64,000 nt of DNA, taken from Candidatus Gastranaerophilales bacterium (GTDB lineage Bacteria > Cyanobacteriota > Vampirovibrionia > Gastranaerophilales > Gastranaerophilaceae). The stretch's first letter is position 1. Every line of letters starts with the position of its first letter. The translations under genes were made by a program, and so were the position numbers. Under the pieces are notes generated by a model that saw only the letters and a list, made by a program, of their open reading frames with translations, ran no database searches and had not been told where the DNA came from. The stretch lies in the NCBI GenBank assembly GCA_947625305.1, contig CANQNW010000004.1:113114-177113 (forward strand), written 5' to 3'. This document shows positions 18,841 to 28,711 of this stretch, piece by piece.

Positions 18841-19386
18841 ATGCCGTTTGAGTTTAAAAGATTAGCAATACCTGATGTTATACTTGTTATTCCAAAAGTA
18901 TTTGATGATGAAAGAGGATTTTTTCTTGAATCCTACAAAAAATCGGAATTTGCTAAAAACGGAATTAATATAGAATTTAATCAGGATAACCATTCAAAAT
19001 CAACAAAAGGAGTTTTAAGAGGGTTGCACTACCAGCTTGCGCCAAAGGCTCAGGCAAAACTTGTCAGATGTCCTAACGGTGCTATTTTTGATGTAGCCGT
19101 TGACATAAGAAAAAATTCACCGTATTTCGGCAAATGGGTTGGCGAAAAGCTGACTGCCGAAAATAAACACATGCTCTATATCCCTGAAGGATTTGCTCAC
19201 GGGTTTGTTGTTTTAAGCGAAACAGCCGAGTTATTATATAAAGCCTCAAATGAATACTCAAAAGAACACGATAGAGGTATTTTATGGAATGACCCTGATA
19301 TTAACATTAACTGGGGCATTGATTTTGAACCGATTTTAAGCGAAAAAGATAAAATTCAGCCAAGACTTAAGGATATAAAGGAATAA
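18841..19386 (+). CDS. rfbC: dTDP-4-dehydrorhamnose 3,5-epimerase
   Basis: Third enzyme of dTDP-L-rhamnose synthesis, 181 residues from the ATG at 18841 (ribosome site GAGGTGGA; an in-frame GTG at 18832 lies within that site). Cupin fold with the usual marks: PKVFDDERGFFLESY, QDNHSKSTKGVLRGLHYQ with catalytic His, AKLVRCPNGAIFDVAVDIR, and YIPEGFAHGF. First gene of a four-gene operon behind a good promoter; three bases separate its stop from the rfbB start. Confidence 0.96.
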   Translation: MPFEFKRLAIPDVILVIPKVFDDERGFFLESYKKSEFAKNGINIEFNQDNHSKSTKGVLRGLHYQLAPKAQAKLVRCPNGAIFDVAVDIRKNSPYFGKWVGEKLTAENKHMLYIPEGFAHGFVVLSETAELLYKASNEYSKEHDRGILWNDPDININWGIDFEPILSEKDKIQPRLKDIKE

Positions 19387-19389
19387 TTT

Positions 19390-20370
19390 ATGAAACTACT
19401 TGTTACGGGCGGTGCAGGTTTTATTGGCAGCTGCTTTATAAGATATATGATTAACCAACACCCTGATTATAAAATCATCAACCTCGATGCGTTAACATAC
19501 GCAGGAAATATTGAAAATCTTGACGATGTTAAGGACAATAAAAATTATACTTTTATCCACGGAAATATTTGTGACAAAAAATTAGTCAGAGATATAACGG
19601 CAGAAGCGGATTGTATTATAAATTTTGCGGCTGAAAGCCACGTTGACCGTTCAATAACAGGGCCTGAAATATTTATTCAGACAAATGTTCAAGGAACTTT
19701 AAATCTGCTTCAATGCGCAAAAGAAACAGGTATTGAAAGATATCTGCAGGTTTCAACGGATGAAGTATACGGAACATTGGGCAAAACGGGATATTTCTAT
19801 GAAACAACTCCCTTAGCACCAAACAGCCCCTATTCTGCCTCAAAAGCAAGTGCAGATTTACTTGTAAGGGCTTATTATGAAACATACAAACTTCCCGTAC
19901 TTACAACAAGATGCTCCAATAATTACGGGCCTTACCAGTACCCCGAAAAATTAATTCCATTCTTTATCTCAAAACTGTTAAGAGGCGAAAAAGTTCCCGT
20001 ATACGGCGATGGAATGAATGTTCGTGACTGGTTATATGTATATGACCATTGCCGTGCGATAGATACAGTCCTTCATAAAGGTAAAATCGGCGAAGTATAT
20101 AATATCGGCGGACATAACGAAAAAACAAACATTGAAATAACAAAATTAATTCTTAATGCAATGGGCAAAGACGAAAACTCCATTGAATTTGTTAAAGACA
20201 GATTAGGTCATGACAGAAGATATGCAATAAGCAACGATAAAATAACCTCTGAACTCGGCTGGAAACCGTCTTTAACATTTGAAGAAGGTATTAAACTAAC
20301 AATAGATTGGTACTTAAATAATCAAAACTGGATAAAAAGTATTGAAAACAAAAAGGCGGGAGTAATTTAA
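19390..20370 (+). CDS. rfbB: dTDP-glucose 4,6-dehydratase
   Basis: 326-residue NAD-dependent short-chain dehydrogenase; second step of dTDP-L-rhamnose synthesis. It has GGAGFIGS at the N-terminus, FAAESHVDRS, the substrate-binding QVSTDEVYG, and catalytic YSASKAS, then NNYGPYQYPEKLIP. Its stop overlaps the rfbD start by one base (TAATG). Confidence 0.96.
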   Translation: MKLLVTGGAGFIGSCFIRYMINQHPDYKIINLDALTYAGNIENLDDVKDNKNYTFIHGNICDKKLVRDITAEADCIINFAAESHVDRSITGPEIFIQTNVQGTLNLLQCAKETGIERYLQVSTDEVYGTLGKTGYFYETTPLAPNSPYSASKASADLLVRAYYETYKLPVLTTRCSNNYGPYQYPEKLIPFFISKLLRGEKVPVYGDGMNVRDWLYVYDHCRAIDTVLHKGKIGEVYNIGGHNEKTNIEITKLILNAMGKDENSIEFVKDRLGHDRRYAISNDKITSELGWKPSLTFEEGIKLTIDWYLNNQNWIKSIENKKAGVI

Positions 20371-21188
20371 TGAAAATATTGGTAACAGGCGCAAAAGGAA
20401 TGCTTGGGCAAGACTTATGCCCGATACTTGAAGATGAAGGATATGAAGTTATTGAAACAGATATCGACAGTCTTGATATTACCGATATTAAAAATGTTGA
20501 AGATGTATTAAAATCAAACATGCCCGACTATGTAATACACTGTGCCGCATATACTAATGTCGATAAAGCTGAAGAAGATACCCAAACCGCAGAAAAAATA
20601 AATGTTCAAGGCACTAAAAATATTGCAAAAATCTGTAAAAAATTAAATATAACTTTAGTTTATATTTCAACAGACTATGTATTTGACGGAACAAAAAAGG
20701 GAAAATATCTTCCGTCAGATAAACCCAATCCGCAGAGTGTATACGGTAAAACGAAACTGGGCGGAGAAAAGGCCGTAATGGAATGCGAAAAGTATTATAT
20801 AACAAGAACAAGCTGGCTATACGGACATCACGGAAAAAACTTTGTCGAGACTATGATAAGTTTAAAAGATAAAGATTTAAAAGTGGTGGATGATCAGATA
20901 GGATGCCCGACTTGGACGGTAGAACTGTCAAAAGGAATAGTAAAACTTATAGAAGAACAAGTTCCATACGGGATTTACCACGTTTGCGGAAGCGGACATA
21001 CAAGCTGGTACGGGTTTGCTAAAAAGATATTTGAACTGTGCAATTTAAAAGTCAATTTAAGCCCCTGTACAACGGAAGAATTTCCAAGACCTGCAAAAAG
21101 ACCTGAAAACAGCATAATGGAAAACAACAAAATATGCAGGAGCTGGGGAACGGCGCTTAAAGAATATTTAGAATTGAGGTGCGAATGA
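20370..21188 (+). CDS. rfbD: dTDP-4-dehydrorhamnose reductase
   Basis: 272 residues; final NAD(P)H reduction to dTDP-L-rhamnose. N-terminal [11 protein letters not shown] nucleotide-binding loop, [21 protein letters not shown], catalytic [12 protein letters not shown], and RTSWLYG. The C-terminal part has the family GCPTWT. Coupled on both sides: one-base overlap with rfbB, four-base overlap (ATGA) with rfbA. Confidence 0.95.
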   Translation: MKILVTGAKGMLGQDLCPILEDEGYEVIETDIDSLDITDIKNVEDVLKSNMPDYVIHCAAYTNVDKAEEDTQTAEKINVQGTKNIAKICKKLNITLVYISTDYVFDGTKKGKYLPSDKPNPQSVYGKTKLGGEKAVMECEKYYITRTSWLYGHHGKNFVETMISLKDKDLKVVDDQIGCPTWTVELSKGIVKLIEEQVPYGIYHVCGSGHTSWYGFAKKIFELCNLKVNLSPCTTEEFPRPAKRPENSIMENNKICRSWGTALKEYLELRCE

Positions 21189-22057
21189 AAGGTATAGTTC
21201 TGGCAGGCGGTGCGGGTACAAGGCTTTATCCTTCTACGATTGCGGTTTCAAAGCAATTAATGCCCATATATGATAAACCGATGATATATCACCCTATATC
21301 GGTATTAATGCTTGCGGGAATAAAAGATATATTGATTATTTCAACTCCGCAGGATTTACCAAATTTCAAAAAAGTGCTTGGCGACGGCAGTAATCTGGGA
21401 ATTAAATTTTCATATAAAGAACAGCCCTCACCCGACGGGCTTGCACAGGCATTTATTCTCGGAAAAGAATTTATCGGGAAAGATAATGCTGCTTTAATTC
21501 TTGGCGACAATATATTTTACGGGCCAAAATTTTCACAAACACTAAAGAATGCCGTTTCTAAGATAGAAAAAAACGGCGGAGCCGTACTTTTTGCATATCC
21601 TGTTAAAGACCCTCAAAGATTTGGTGTTGTTGAATTTGATAAAAAATATAATGCCGTTTCAATAGAGGAAAAACCGAAAAATCCAAAATCTCAATATGCG
21701 GTAACAGGCCTATATTTTTACGATAATAATGTTGTTGAATATGTAAAAAGACAAAAGCCTTCAAAACGAGGCGAACTTGAAATCACTGATTTAAATAATA
21801 CTTACCTCGCAAAAAATAAAGTTTCCGTTGAAATATTGGGCAGAGGTTTCGCTTGGCTTGATACCGGAACTCATAACTCACTTTTGCAGGCTTCTCAATT
21901 TATTAAAACAATAGAAGATAATCAGGGAATAAAAATTGCCTGCCTTGAAGAAGTAGCTTACAGAATGGGTTATATAAACAGAAAAGATTTAATTAAAATT
22001 GCACAAAAATATCCCAATAACCCATATTATCAATATATTATGGAATTAAAAGATTAG
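21185..22057 (+). CDS. rfbA: Glucose-1-phosphate thymidylyltransferase
   Basis: 290 residues from the ATG at 21185 (GAGGTGCGA upstream; the in-frame GTG at 21179 is within that site). First reaction of the pathway: glucose-1-P plus dTTP to dTDP-glucose. [13 protein letters not shown] is the nucleotide-binding signature; [17 protein letters not shown] and WLDTGTH follow. It completes a full rfbCBDA set, so the cell makes its own dTDP-L-rhamnose for O-antigen or capsule. Confidence 0.96.
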   Translation: MKGIVLAGGAGTRLYPSTIAVSKQLMPIYDKPMIYHPISVLMLAGIKDILIISTPQDLPNFKKVLGDGSNLGIKFSYKEQPSPDGLAQAFILGKEFIGKDNAALILGDNIFYGPKFSQTLKNAVSKIEKNGGAVLFAYPVKDPQRFGVVEFDKKYNAVSIEEKPKNPKSQYAVTGLYFYDNNVVEYVKRQKPSKRGELEITDLNNTYLAKNKVSVEILGRGFAWLDTGTHNSLLQASQFIKTIEDNQGIKIACLEEVAYRMGYINRKDLIKIAQKYPNNPYYQYIMELKD

Positions 22058-22115
22058 ACTTTTCTCTGATGATTTTGTTTAAAAATAAAGTTATCCTTAA
22101 AAAAAGGATAATTTT

Positions 22116-22358
22116 ATGCGAAACAAAAAAAAATCATTAATGGATATACTAAACAAAAAATGTACAAAAAAAGTGAAAATTTGCACGATAAAATTTTGTG
22201 CAGAAGGATGTCTCGTTGAAGATTTTGATGATGAAGATATAGTCTGTCTTGAAAATGTAGAACTTCAATTTAACGACGGATGCCAAGACATTCAGCACCG
22301 TGACAGTTTATGTATTTGCGATGACCATATAATAGCATTTGAAGCTGTTAAAGAATAA
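22116..22358 (+). CDS. Small Cys-rich hypothetical protein
   Basis: 80 residues: a basic N-terminus (RNKKKSLMDILNKK) then an acidic body with seven cysteines (C15, C22, C28, C32, C43, C55, C65, C67 region; CICDD near the end). No family recognised; the Cys/Asp spacing could bind metal but is irregular. Preceded by a short run AAAAAAGGATAATT that may serve as ribosome site. It converges on the next gene with a shared hairpin between them. Confidence 0.5.
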   Translation: MRNKKKSLMDILNKKCTKKVKICTIKFCAEGCLVEDFDDEDIVCLENVELQFNDGCQDIQHRDSLCICDDHIIAFEAVKE

Positions 22359-22360
22359 AA

Positions 22361-22380
22361 AATACCGTAAAAACGGTATT
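22361..22380 (-). terminator. Hairpin between convergent small genes
   Basis: AATACCGT / ACGGTATT, loop AAAA. On the minus strand it is followed by a T-rich run, so it best fits termination of the gene at 22389; on the plus strand the T-run is poor. Confidence 0.65.
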
Positions 22381-22388
22381 CATTACAA

Positions 22389-22661
22389 CTATTCTACAAA
22401 CTCGCTCTTTATATCGGGCTGCTCGTTAAAGTTAAAAATAAAGTGTGCATACCTTTCCATTCTTAACTTAAACCAGCTTAACATCGTGTCTGACCCATAA
22501 ATTTTAATAGTACGCATTCTGTCAAAATTCTTACTGCTGCGATTGTATGACTCATCAATATACGTCTGGCATTTACAATTAAGTTCTTCAACCAAATCGT
22601 ACAAGGTCTTTAACCATGCAGCTTGAACTTGTATTTCATTTACTTTGTACTCTAAAATCAT
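22389..22661 (-). CDS. Hypothetical protein, 90 residues
   Basis: Begins MILEYKVNEIQVQAAW and is mostly predicted alpha-helical, with a Cys pair (CKCQ) near residue 30 and an aromatic-rich C-terminal half. No membrane segment or signal peptide. I do not recognise it. No strong ribosome site stands before its start (AGGAAAGCT is the best). It is isolated: convergent with the small gene at 22116 and 113 bases after the folD 3' end. Confidence 0.5.
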   Translation of the reverse strand: MILEYKVNEIQVQAAWLKTLYDLVEELNCKCQTYIDESYNRSSKNFDRMRTIKIYGSDTMLSWFKLRMERYAHFIFNFNEQPDIKSEFVE

Positions 22662-22774
22662 AGCTTTCCTGACTTATTTGCAAAGATTACATCTCGCATA
22701 ACTATTATTTATATGCCAGATTATCTTAATTTTTAAACATGTGCAGGCTTATTTAATAAAGAAATGTAAACAAT

Positions 22775-23623
22775 TTATAATCCCAAACTTTTTTGAAATT
22801 TATAAAGTTCAAGTGTATTTTCCATAAGCATAGCAATCGTCATAGGGCCGATACCTCCGGGTACGGGAGTTATAAATGAAACTTTTTCTTTCACTGTATT
22901 AAAATCAACATCACCTATGAGTTTATTATCAATTCTGTTAATCCCGACATCAATAATGACGGCACCTTCACTAACCATATCCGCTGTTATTAAATTAGGA
23001 TGCCCTACCGCAGATACAATAATATCAGCAGAAAGAGTATGTTCTTTTAAATTAATGGTTTTACTGTGCGCCATTATAACGGTTGCATTCTGTCTTTGGA
23101 GTAATAATGAAAGAGGTTTGCCTACAATATTAGACCTGCCGATAACAACAGCTTTTTTTCCCTCAAGATTTATATTATATTCGTCCATCAGTCTTATTAT
23201 TCCTTTTGGAGTGCAGGGGAATGTATACGGCTGATACCCGAGCGCTAATCTGCCAAAATTGAATGAAGTAAACCCATCTACATCTTTAATCGGTTCTATT
23301 GCCTCTATAATCCTTTGTTTATTAATATGCTCGGTCAGGGGAAGTTGAACCAGTACGGCATTTATATCTGTATCTTCATTTAAGATGTAAATCTGTTCTA
23401 AAAGGTTTTCCTCGCTGACATTTGACGGCAGTTCAAGAACTACGGAATTTATACCGAGTTCCAAAGCTTTTTTCTGCTTGTTCCTTACATAAATTTGAGA
23501 GGCAGGATTATCTCCGACTTTAATTACGGCAAGTTTCGGTTTAACTGTAAGAGCACTAACCTCCGTTTTTATTTCAGCCGTTATTTTTTCGGCAGTTAAT
23601 TTTCCATCCATTATTACTGTCAT
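22775..23623 (-). CDS. folD: Methylenetetrahydrofolate dehydrogenase / methenyl-THF cyclohydrolase
   Basis: 282-residue bifunctional one-carbon enzyme interconverting 5,10-methylene-THF and 10-formyl-THF. Marks: YVRNKQKKALELGI with the catalytic Lys, VQLPLTEHI, DVDGFTSFNFG, the NADP loop GRSNIVGKPLSLLL, and TPVPGGIGPMTIAML. Its start overlaps the stop of the CooC-like ATPase by four bases. With glyA and fmt in the same window it supplies formyl groups for initiation. Confidence 0.96.
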   Translation of the reverse strand: MTVIMDGKLTAEKITAEIKTEVSALTVKPKLAVIKVGDNPASQIYVRNKQKKALELGINSVVLELPSNVSEENLLEQIYILNEDTDINAVLVQLPLTEHINKQRIIEAIEPIKDVDGFTSFNFGRLALGYQPYTFPCTPKGIIRLMDEYNINLEGKKAVVIGRSNIVGKPLSLLLQRQNATVIMAHSKTINLKEHTLSADIIVSAVGHPNLITADMVSEGAVIIDVGINRIDNKLIGDVDFNTVKEKVSFITPVPGGIGPMTIAMLMENTLELYKFQKSLGL

Positions 23624-24378
23624 TGTACTTCCTCATTTTGCGGAATATTTAATCTGTAATAAAGCTGTTCAATCGCCGTTTCCACTACCTTAGAATCTTT
23701 TGAAACACGATTTATTTTCAGTTCATCATCTTTTGGTATTGTTCCTATTGTATTTAGGTCGTATTTATTTAAAAGTTCCATTAAAGGCTCAATTTCCTGC
23801 TTATTAACCTTATTTAAAACCACACCCAGCTGTTCGCCTGCCGCATATTTTGCACTGTACTCTTCTATTCTTTTTGCAAGATGTATAGATGCCTCATTAG
23901 GCCGTGCTATAACAAGTGTTACATTTATCGGAATATCTACAAGCTGATAAAGGTATTTAAGGTCAAATTCGCAGTCAAATATTACAAAATCATACCTGTT
24001 TATTAATTTAACAAGTGCATCATTAATCTGCTTTGTAATAGGACATCTGCAGTCTTTTGACCCAATCAGCCACGACACTATGATATCAGTATTATCATCT
24101 AAGGGTACCAATATATCTTCTAATGCCCATTCAATATATTCCTGCTTAGTCATATTATCGGGAATGCCTGTTTTATATTCGTGCTTACCGCTTCTTATAC
24201 CGTAAATAGTCTGGCGGATATCTTTCCCGAAACTGTGACCGAGTTCGCCCGTTAAATCATTATCAAACAATAAAACAGACTTATCGGGATGTTTTTCTTT
24301 TATTACTTTCCATAAAGCCTTTACTATAGTTGTTTTTCCGCTTCCGCCTTTGCCTGTAACAGCGATTGATACCGTCAT
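23620..24378 (-). CDS. CooC/MinD-type nucleotide-binding protein with CxC motif
   Basis: 252 residues from the ATG at 24378 (GGGAG upstream; an in-frame extension to 24408 has no ribosome site). Deviant Walker A GKGGSGKTT (10-18), FDNDLTG, Walker B region VIFDCEFD, and the base-recognition block VLNKVNK. C110-R-C112 in SKDCRCP matches the CxC that dimeric CooC-type ATPases use to bind Zn or Ni during carbon monoxide dehydrogenase maturation. No CODH gene is in the window, so the client is unknown. It overlaps folD by four bases. A generic ParA/MinD role is the alternative. Confidence 0.7.
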   Translation of the reverse strand: MTVSIAVTGKGGSGKTTIVKALWKVIKEKHPDKSVLLFDNDLTGELGHSFGKDIRQTIYGIRSGKHEYKTGIPDNMTKQEYIEWALEDILVPLDDNTDIIVSWLIGSKDCRCPITKQINDALVKLINRYDFVIFDCEFDLKYLYQLVDIPINVTLVIARPNEASIHLAKRIEEYSAKYAAGEQLGVVLNKVNKQEIEPLMELLNKYDLNTIGTIPKDDELKINRVSKDSKVVETAIEQLYYRLNIPQNEEVQ

Positions 24379-24395
24379 TAAAATCTCCCAATTAA

Positions 24396-24528
24396 ATTGT
24401 CCGAACAAAATTTTACGATTAGCCGCAAAGTGGTGTTACAAAGCGAAGCACCGCAGCGAAGTGAGGATGACTGAGCCTGTATGCGTTAGCTGAGTAAAAT
24501 TTTGAGTGTGCGACACCAGATTATATTA
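24396..24528. repeat. Dispersed intergenic repeat, copy 2
   Basis: About 130 bases between queE and the CooC-like gene. Left end ATTGTCCGA with TTTTACGATTAGCCG and right end GAGTAAAATTTTG with GCGACACCAGATTA match copy 1 at 4232. The two ends are also imperfect inverted repeats of each other around CAAAATTTTAC / GTAAAATTTTG. The interior carries short AGCGAAG direct repeats and is unlike copy 1. Confidence 0.6.
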
Positions 24529-24556
24529 TTATAACAGAGTTATGTTTTATGTAAAC

Positions 24557-25228
24557 TTACTTAATATTTAAAAATTTATGAGTTTGGGGAATTAGTCTGA
24601 CATTTTTGTATTCAGATAAAAATTTATTATAGACTTTCTCTATTAAATCTTTTTTTAATTTTAAACATTCTCCGTCCATTTTCGGCTGTAATATAATTGG
24701 AATGTCATATTTTTCTGCACTATTAACCGATTTTTTAATTTCTTCCTCCGTTATTTTTTCATCGAACACGATTTTAATAAAAATTTCTTTTTCCGCATTC
24801 ACTGCAGTTTCAATAAATTTATTATGAAGTTCAAATAAATCACCGTTTTTTGAAGATGAATTCAGCTTTATATCCGTTGAAATAATATCAATATAATTTA
24901 TTATTTTCTCAAGATTTTGATACAAAGTGCCGTTCGTTTCCAAATATATTTTTTTATTTGTTAAGGGAAGAAATTCTTTTAAAAAATCAGCCTCTAACAG
25001 AGGTTCTCCGCCCGTAAGGCTGACAGAGTGAATATTTTCTGATTTATTTACAATATCTGCCAGTTCTATGGCGCTATATTCAATTAAATTTGATTTAAAA
25101 TCCGTATCACAGTATACGCAGTTTAAATTACACTTTGAAAATCTTATAAACAGCTGATTATAACCTATATAAGGACCTTCCCCCTGAATTGATTTAAAAA
25201 TCTCATTTATTTTTACTTTACTTTGCAT
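24557..25228 (-). CDS. queE: 7-carboxy-7-deazaguanine synthase (radical SAM)
   Basis: 223 residues; makes CDG in the queuosine/deazapurine pathway. The radical-SAM cluster motif is CNLNCVYC near residue 34, preceded by the family EIFKSIQGEGPYIG. LTGGEPLLE follows, and later ISTDIKLNSS. Tgt at 55.2 kb uses the downstream product preQ1. The start overlaps the DnaJ-like gene end by 11 bases. Confidence 0.92.
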   Translation of the reverse strand: MQSKVKINEIFKSIQGEGPYIGYNQLFIRFSKCNLNCVYCDTDFKSNLIEYSAIELADIVNKSENIHSVSLTGGEPLLEADFLKEFLPLTNKKIYLETNGTLYQNLEKIINYIDIISTDIKLNSSSKNGDLFELHNKFIETAVNAEKEIFIKIVFDEKITEEEIKKSVNSAEKYDIPIILQPKMDGECLKLKKDLIEKVYNKFLSEYKNVRLIPQTHKFLNIK

Positions 25229-26258
25229 TCATATCAGCCCTAATATCGTCATTTGAAATGGTTTTCAGTTCATCATAGAGTTCTTGTTCTTTCTTTGAAA
25301 GTTTTTGAGGAAGTTTAATCAAAACAGTAATAATCATATCGCCTTTTTTTGTTTTTGACTTATTATATAACCCCATGCCCGCAAGTCTTAATTTCTGTCC
25401 CGAAGAAGTCATAGGCGGGATTTTAACGTTTATATTTCCATCTATATAAGGGACTGTAATTTCAGCGCCCAAAACAGCCTCAAACGGGGTAATCGGCAGA
25501 TTACAGAGTATATTCATACCTTCCGTTTCAAAATAAGGATTTTTTTCAATATTAACAATCAGATATAAATCGCCGTCTTTACCGCCATATAGCCCTTTGT
25601 TGCCTTCTTTTTTAATTCTTATTTTTGAGCCTTGCTTAACGTCTTTTGGAATTTTAACGTTAATCTTTTTCTGAAGAGAAATTTCTCCCGTACCGTTGCA
25701 CATAGTGCATTTAGCGCCGTTAATAAAAGTTCTTCCTTCGCAATTTGGGCAAGGCTGAGTATGGAGTATATTTACTTTTCTGTTTGTTCCCGTAATTGCT
25801 TCAAAACAGGAAACATTAACATCTAAATTTATATCACTGCCGTTTATGGGAGTTTTTATTTCTTCTTTAAATTTTTGTTTTATATTTTTCGTGTGAAATA
25901 AACTATCAAGTGCCTCATTAATTGAATTTGAAAAAGATTCAGGTTTTTCCGAGTGTTTTTTTGCCTGTTTAATATATGTATCGTACTTATTTTTATATGA
26001 AGATTTTTCTGCTTCTTTTTCAAGTCTTTGGGTATAAAACCCTCTAAGCACGTCATATTTTTTTCTTGCTTCATCATTTGATAAAATATCGTAGGCTTCT
26101 TTTATTTCTTTAAACTTATCAATATTTCCGTTTGCGCCTGCAACATCGGGATGATACATTTTTGCAAGTTTTTTATAAGCGCTTTTTATATCATCTTTTG
26201 ATGCCTCAAAAGTTAAATTTAAAATTTTATACAAATCTTTATTATAATAATTTGGCAA
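25218..26258 (-). CDS. DnaJ-like co-chaperone with reduced zinc finger
   Basis: 346 residues. The J domain (about 5-70) has the HPD motif in KMYHPDVAG that activates DnaK. A linker of about 90 residues follows with no obvious Gly/Phe tract. The Cys region has only two CxxC knuckles, CPNC and CTMCNGTG, where standard DnaJ has four CxxCxGxG. The C-terminal substrate-binding domains are intact (KIPKDVKQGSKIRI, GGKDGDLYL, FEAVLGAEITVP). This is therefore a divergent DnaJ/CbpA-type protein. It heads the minus-strand run towards queE and is divergent from glyA. Confidence 0.85.
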   Translation of the reverse strand: MPNYYNKDLYKILNLTFEASKDDIKSAYKKLAKMYHPDVAGANGNIDKFKEIKEAYDILSNDEARKKYDVLRGFYTQRLEKEAEKSSYKNKYDTYIKQAKKHSEKPESFSNSINEALDSLFHTKNIKQKFKEEIKTPINGSDINLDVNVSCFEAITGTNRKVNILHTQPCPNCEGRTFINGAKCTMCNGTGEISLQKKINVKIPKDVKQGSKIRIKKEGNKGLYGGKDGDLYLIVNIEKNPYFETEGMNILCNLPITPFEAVLGAEITVPYIDGNINVKIPPMTSSGQKLRLAGMGLYNKSKTKKGDMIITVLIKLPQKLSKKEQELYDELKTISNDDIRADMNAK

Positions 26259-26384
26259 AATATCTGCTCCTTATATAATTTTACGAAATATCGCAAAAAT
26301 ATCAATTCTTTTTTTATTAATTACTTTTTTTTAAAGCAAAATCGTATTAAAATAAATTTAGTAGACAGATAAATAGGGATAATT

Positions 26385-27632
26385 ATGGAACTTAATATTA
26401 TAAGAGAAACAGACAGCGAAGTTGCCGAATTAATTGAAAAAGAATTAAAAAGACAGCAGACAACAATCGAACTTATCGCAAGTGAAAATTTCACATCAAA
26501 GGCGGTAATGGCAGCTTGCGGAAGTGTATTAACAAATAAGTATGCGGAAGGTAAACCGTATAAAAGATATTATAACGGCTGCGAAAATGTTGACAAAATT
26601 GAAGAATTAGCGCAAGAGAGAGCAAAAAAATTATTTAATGCGGAACATGCCAATGTTCAGCCTCATAGCGGAGCGCAGGCAAATATGGCCGTATTTTTAT
26701 ATGCAGTAAAACCGGGTGACACCGTAATGGGTATGGATTTATCCAACGGCGGCCACTTAACGCACGGTTCACCCGTTAACTTTTCAGGCTTGTATTTTAA
26801 TGTAGTTTCATACGGAATAACCGAAAACGGGGAAATAGACTATGATAATGTAAGAGAATTGGCACTTAAACATAAACCCAAACTCATTATCTGCGGAGCA
26901 AGCAATTATTCCAAGATTATAGACTTTAAAAAATTCCGAGAAATAGCTGACGAAACAGGTGCTTTATTAATGGCGGATATTGCTCACATCGCAGCGCTGG
27001 TTGCAACAGGCATGCATCCGAGCCCGTTTCCTTATGCGGATTTTGTAACAACTACAACACATAAAACATTAAGAGGCCCGAGAGGCGGGATAATAATGTG
27101 CAAAAAAGAGCATGCCCAAGGAATAGATAAAGCTGTATTCCCGGGTATTCAAGGCGGGCCGTTGGAGCATATTATTGCAGGCAAAGCTGTTGCTCTTAAA
27201 GAAGCACTGTCAGAGGACTTTAAACAATATGCAAAACAAGTTGTTTTAAATGCAAAAGCACTTGCGAAGTCACTAATGGATGAAGGACTTGATATTGTAG
27301 GTTCAGGAACGGATAATCACCTTATGACACTTGATTTAAGAAGATTAAATAAGACGGGGAAAGATATTGCCAACATCCTTGAACAAGTTGGTATTACGGC
27401 AAATAAAAATACCGTGCCGAATGACCCTCAAAGTCCTTTTGTAACAAGCGGAGTAAGATTAGGCTCACCTGCCGTTACAACAAGAGGTTTTAAAGAAGAA
27501 GATATGAAAGAAATCGGCAAAATAATAGCCGAGGCAGTTAGAATATCTGATTTAAACGATGAAACTAAAATTAAAGAATTAAGAGCTCGTTCATTAAAAC
27601 TTTGCGAAAAACACCCGTTATATAAGGATTAA
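26385..27632 (+). CDS. glyA: Serine hydroxymethyltransferase
   Basis: 415 residues, standard length; PLP enzyme converting serine plus THF to glycine and methylene-THF. Marks: [44 protein letters not shown], and the PLP-lysine block [24 protein letters not shown] provides the ribosome site. First gene of the long plus-strand run; it supplies the one-carbon pool used by FolD and Fmt. Confidence 0.97.
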   Translation: MELNIIRETDSEVAELIEKELKRQQTTIELIASENFTSKAVMAACGSVLTNKYAEGKPYKRYYNGCENVDKIEELAQERAKKLFNAEHANVQPHSGAQANMAVFLYAVKPGDTVMGMDLSNGGHLTHGSPVNFSGLYFNVVSYGITENGEIDYDNVRELALKHKPKLIICGASNYSKIIDFKKFREIADETGALLMADIAHIAALVATGMHPSPFPYADFVTTTTHKTLRGPRGGIIMCKKEHAQGIDKAVFPGIQGGPLEHIIAGKAVALKEALSEDFKQYAKQVVLNAKALAKSLMDEGLDIVGSGTDNHLMTLDLRRLNKTGKDIANILEQVGITANKNTVPNDPQSPFVTSGVRLGSPAVTTRGFKEEDMKEIGKIIAEAVRISDLNDETKIKELRARSLKLCEKHPLYKD

Positions 27633-27634
27633 TT

Positions 27635-28711
27635 ATGACTTTTTTACAGTTATCGGAAGCTAATATAATAGGAACAGTTATTGCATTTATTTTAGGGCTG
27701 TTTTTTATGCCGCTTGTTATTTCTTTTTCGCAAAGACAAGGGCTTATGGATAAGCCGAATGCAAGAAAAATCCACTCTCACCCGATTCCAAGACTTGGCG
27801 GTGTTGCAATTTGGCTATGCAGTATACTGTCATTTCTGGCTTTAATAATATTAAGTTATTACCCGTACAGGTCATTATTATCAGGACTTTTGCTCGGCAG
27901 TTCTCTTATGTTTCTGCTGGGATTGGTAGATGACGTATACGGATTAAGCGCTAAATTTAAATTTATAATACAAATCTCAATAGCGACAATAGTATTTTGT
28001 CTCGGGGTTAAAATTTCCTCAGTATTTATCCCGTTTATAGGCTTAATTGAAATTCCTTCGGTTTTATCATACTTACTTACTATCGGCTGGATAGTCGGAA
28101 TATCTAATGCCGTAAACTTTATAGACGGAGTAGACGGGCTGGCTGGCAGTGTTATCACGGTAAGTTCCGTTACATTAGGACTGATTGCCATAGCGCTTGT
28201 TCCCGCTGATAACGTAAGCAGTTTAATTGCCTTTATACTGGCAGGTTCAATGCTGGGGTTTTTAACATATAATTTTCATCCGGCTAAAATATTTATGGGT
28301 GATTCGGGCGCACTATTTGCAGGATTTTTACTTTCGGTGCTTTCAATTATGTATTCAATGAAATCAACCGATATAAAAATGTATGTTCCTCTGCTTGTAC
28401 TTGCAGTACCCATTATAGATATAACATTTTCATCTTTAAGAAGAATATTAAAAGGCACATCGCCTTTTGTTGCAGATGCAAGCCATATACATCACAGATT
28501 ATTAAATCTTGGTTTATCTCAAAATAAAGCTGTATTAGTGCTTGTAGCATTCTCAATATTTACGGGCTGGCTTGCTACAAATATTGCCGCCTCCGATACT
28601 ACAAAATATTTTCTGTATGCGGTTATAATATCTATTATAATGATTATTTTAAACAGGCATGCAAAAATTACCGAAAATACGGAAGATGAAAAAAAGGATG
28701 TAAATGAATGA
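27635..28711 (+). CDS. Undecaprenyl-phosphate sugar-1-phosphate transferase (WecA/TagO/MraY family)
   Basis: 358-residue polytopic membrane enzyme with about ten hydrophobic segments. It starts surface-polymer synthesis by loading an amino-sugar phosphate on undecaprenyl phosphate. Diagnostic blocks: DKPNARKIHSHPIPRLGG, GLVDDVYGL (Asp pair), NFIDGVDGLAG, FMGDSGALF, and HIHHRLLNLG. The HIHHRL motif separates WecA/TagO types from MraY. It lies two bases after glyA and overlaps def by four bases. Confidence 0.9.
   Translation: MTFLQLSEANIIGTVIAFILGLFFMPLVISFSQRQGLMDKPNARKIHSHPIPRLGGVAIWLCSILSFLALIILSYYPYRSLLSGLLLGSSLMFLLGLVDDVYGLSAKFKFIIQISIATIVFCLGVKISSVFIPFIGLIEIPSVLSYLLTIGWIVGISNAVNFIDGVDGLAGSVITVSSVTLGLIAIALVPADNVSSLIAFILAGSMLGFLTYNFHPAKIFMGDSGALFAGFLLSVLSIMYSMKSTDIKMYVPLLVLAVPIIDITFSSLRRILKGTSPFVADASHIHHRLLNLGLSQNKAVLVLVAFSIFTGWLATNIAASDTTKYFLYAVIISIIMIILNRHAKITENTEDEKKDVNE

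Noticed and set aside
24396..24528. tRNA or known riboswitch in the repeat before the CooC-like gene
   Set aside because: No cloverleaf or riboswitch core could be drawn, and the same ends appear at an unrelated locus, which fits a repeat better.
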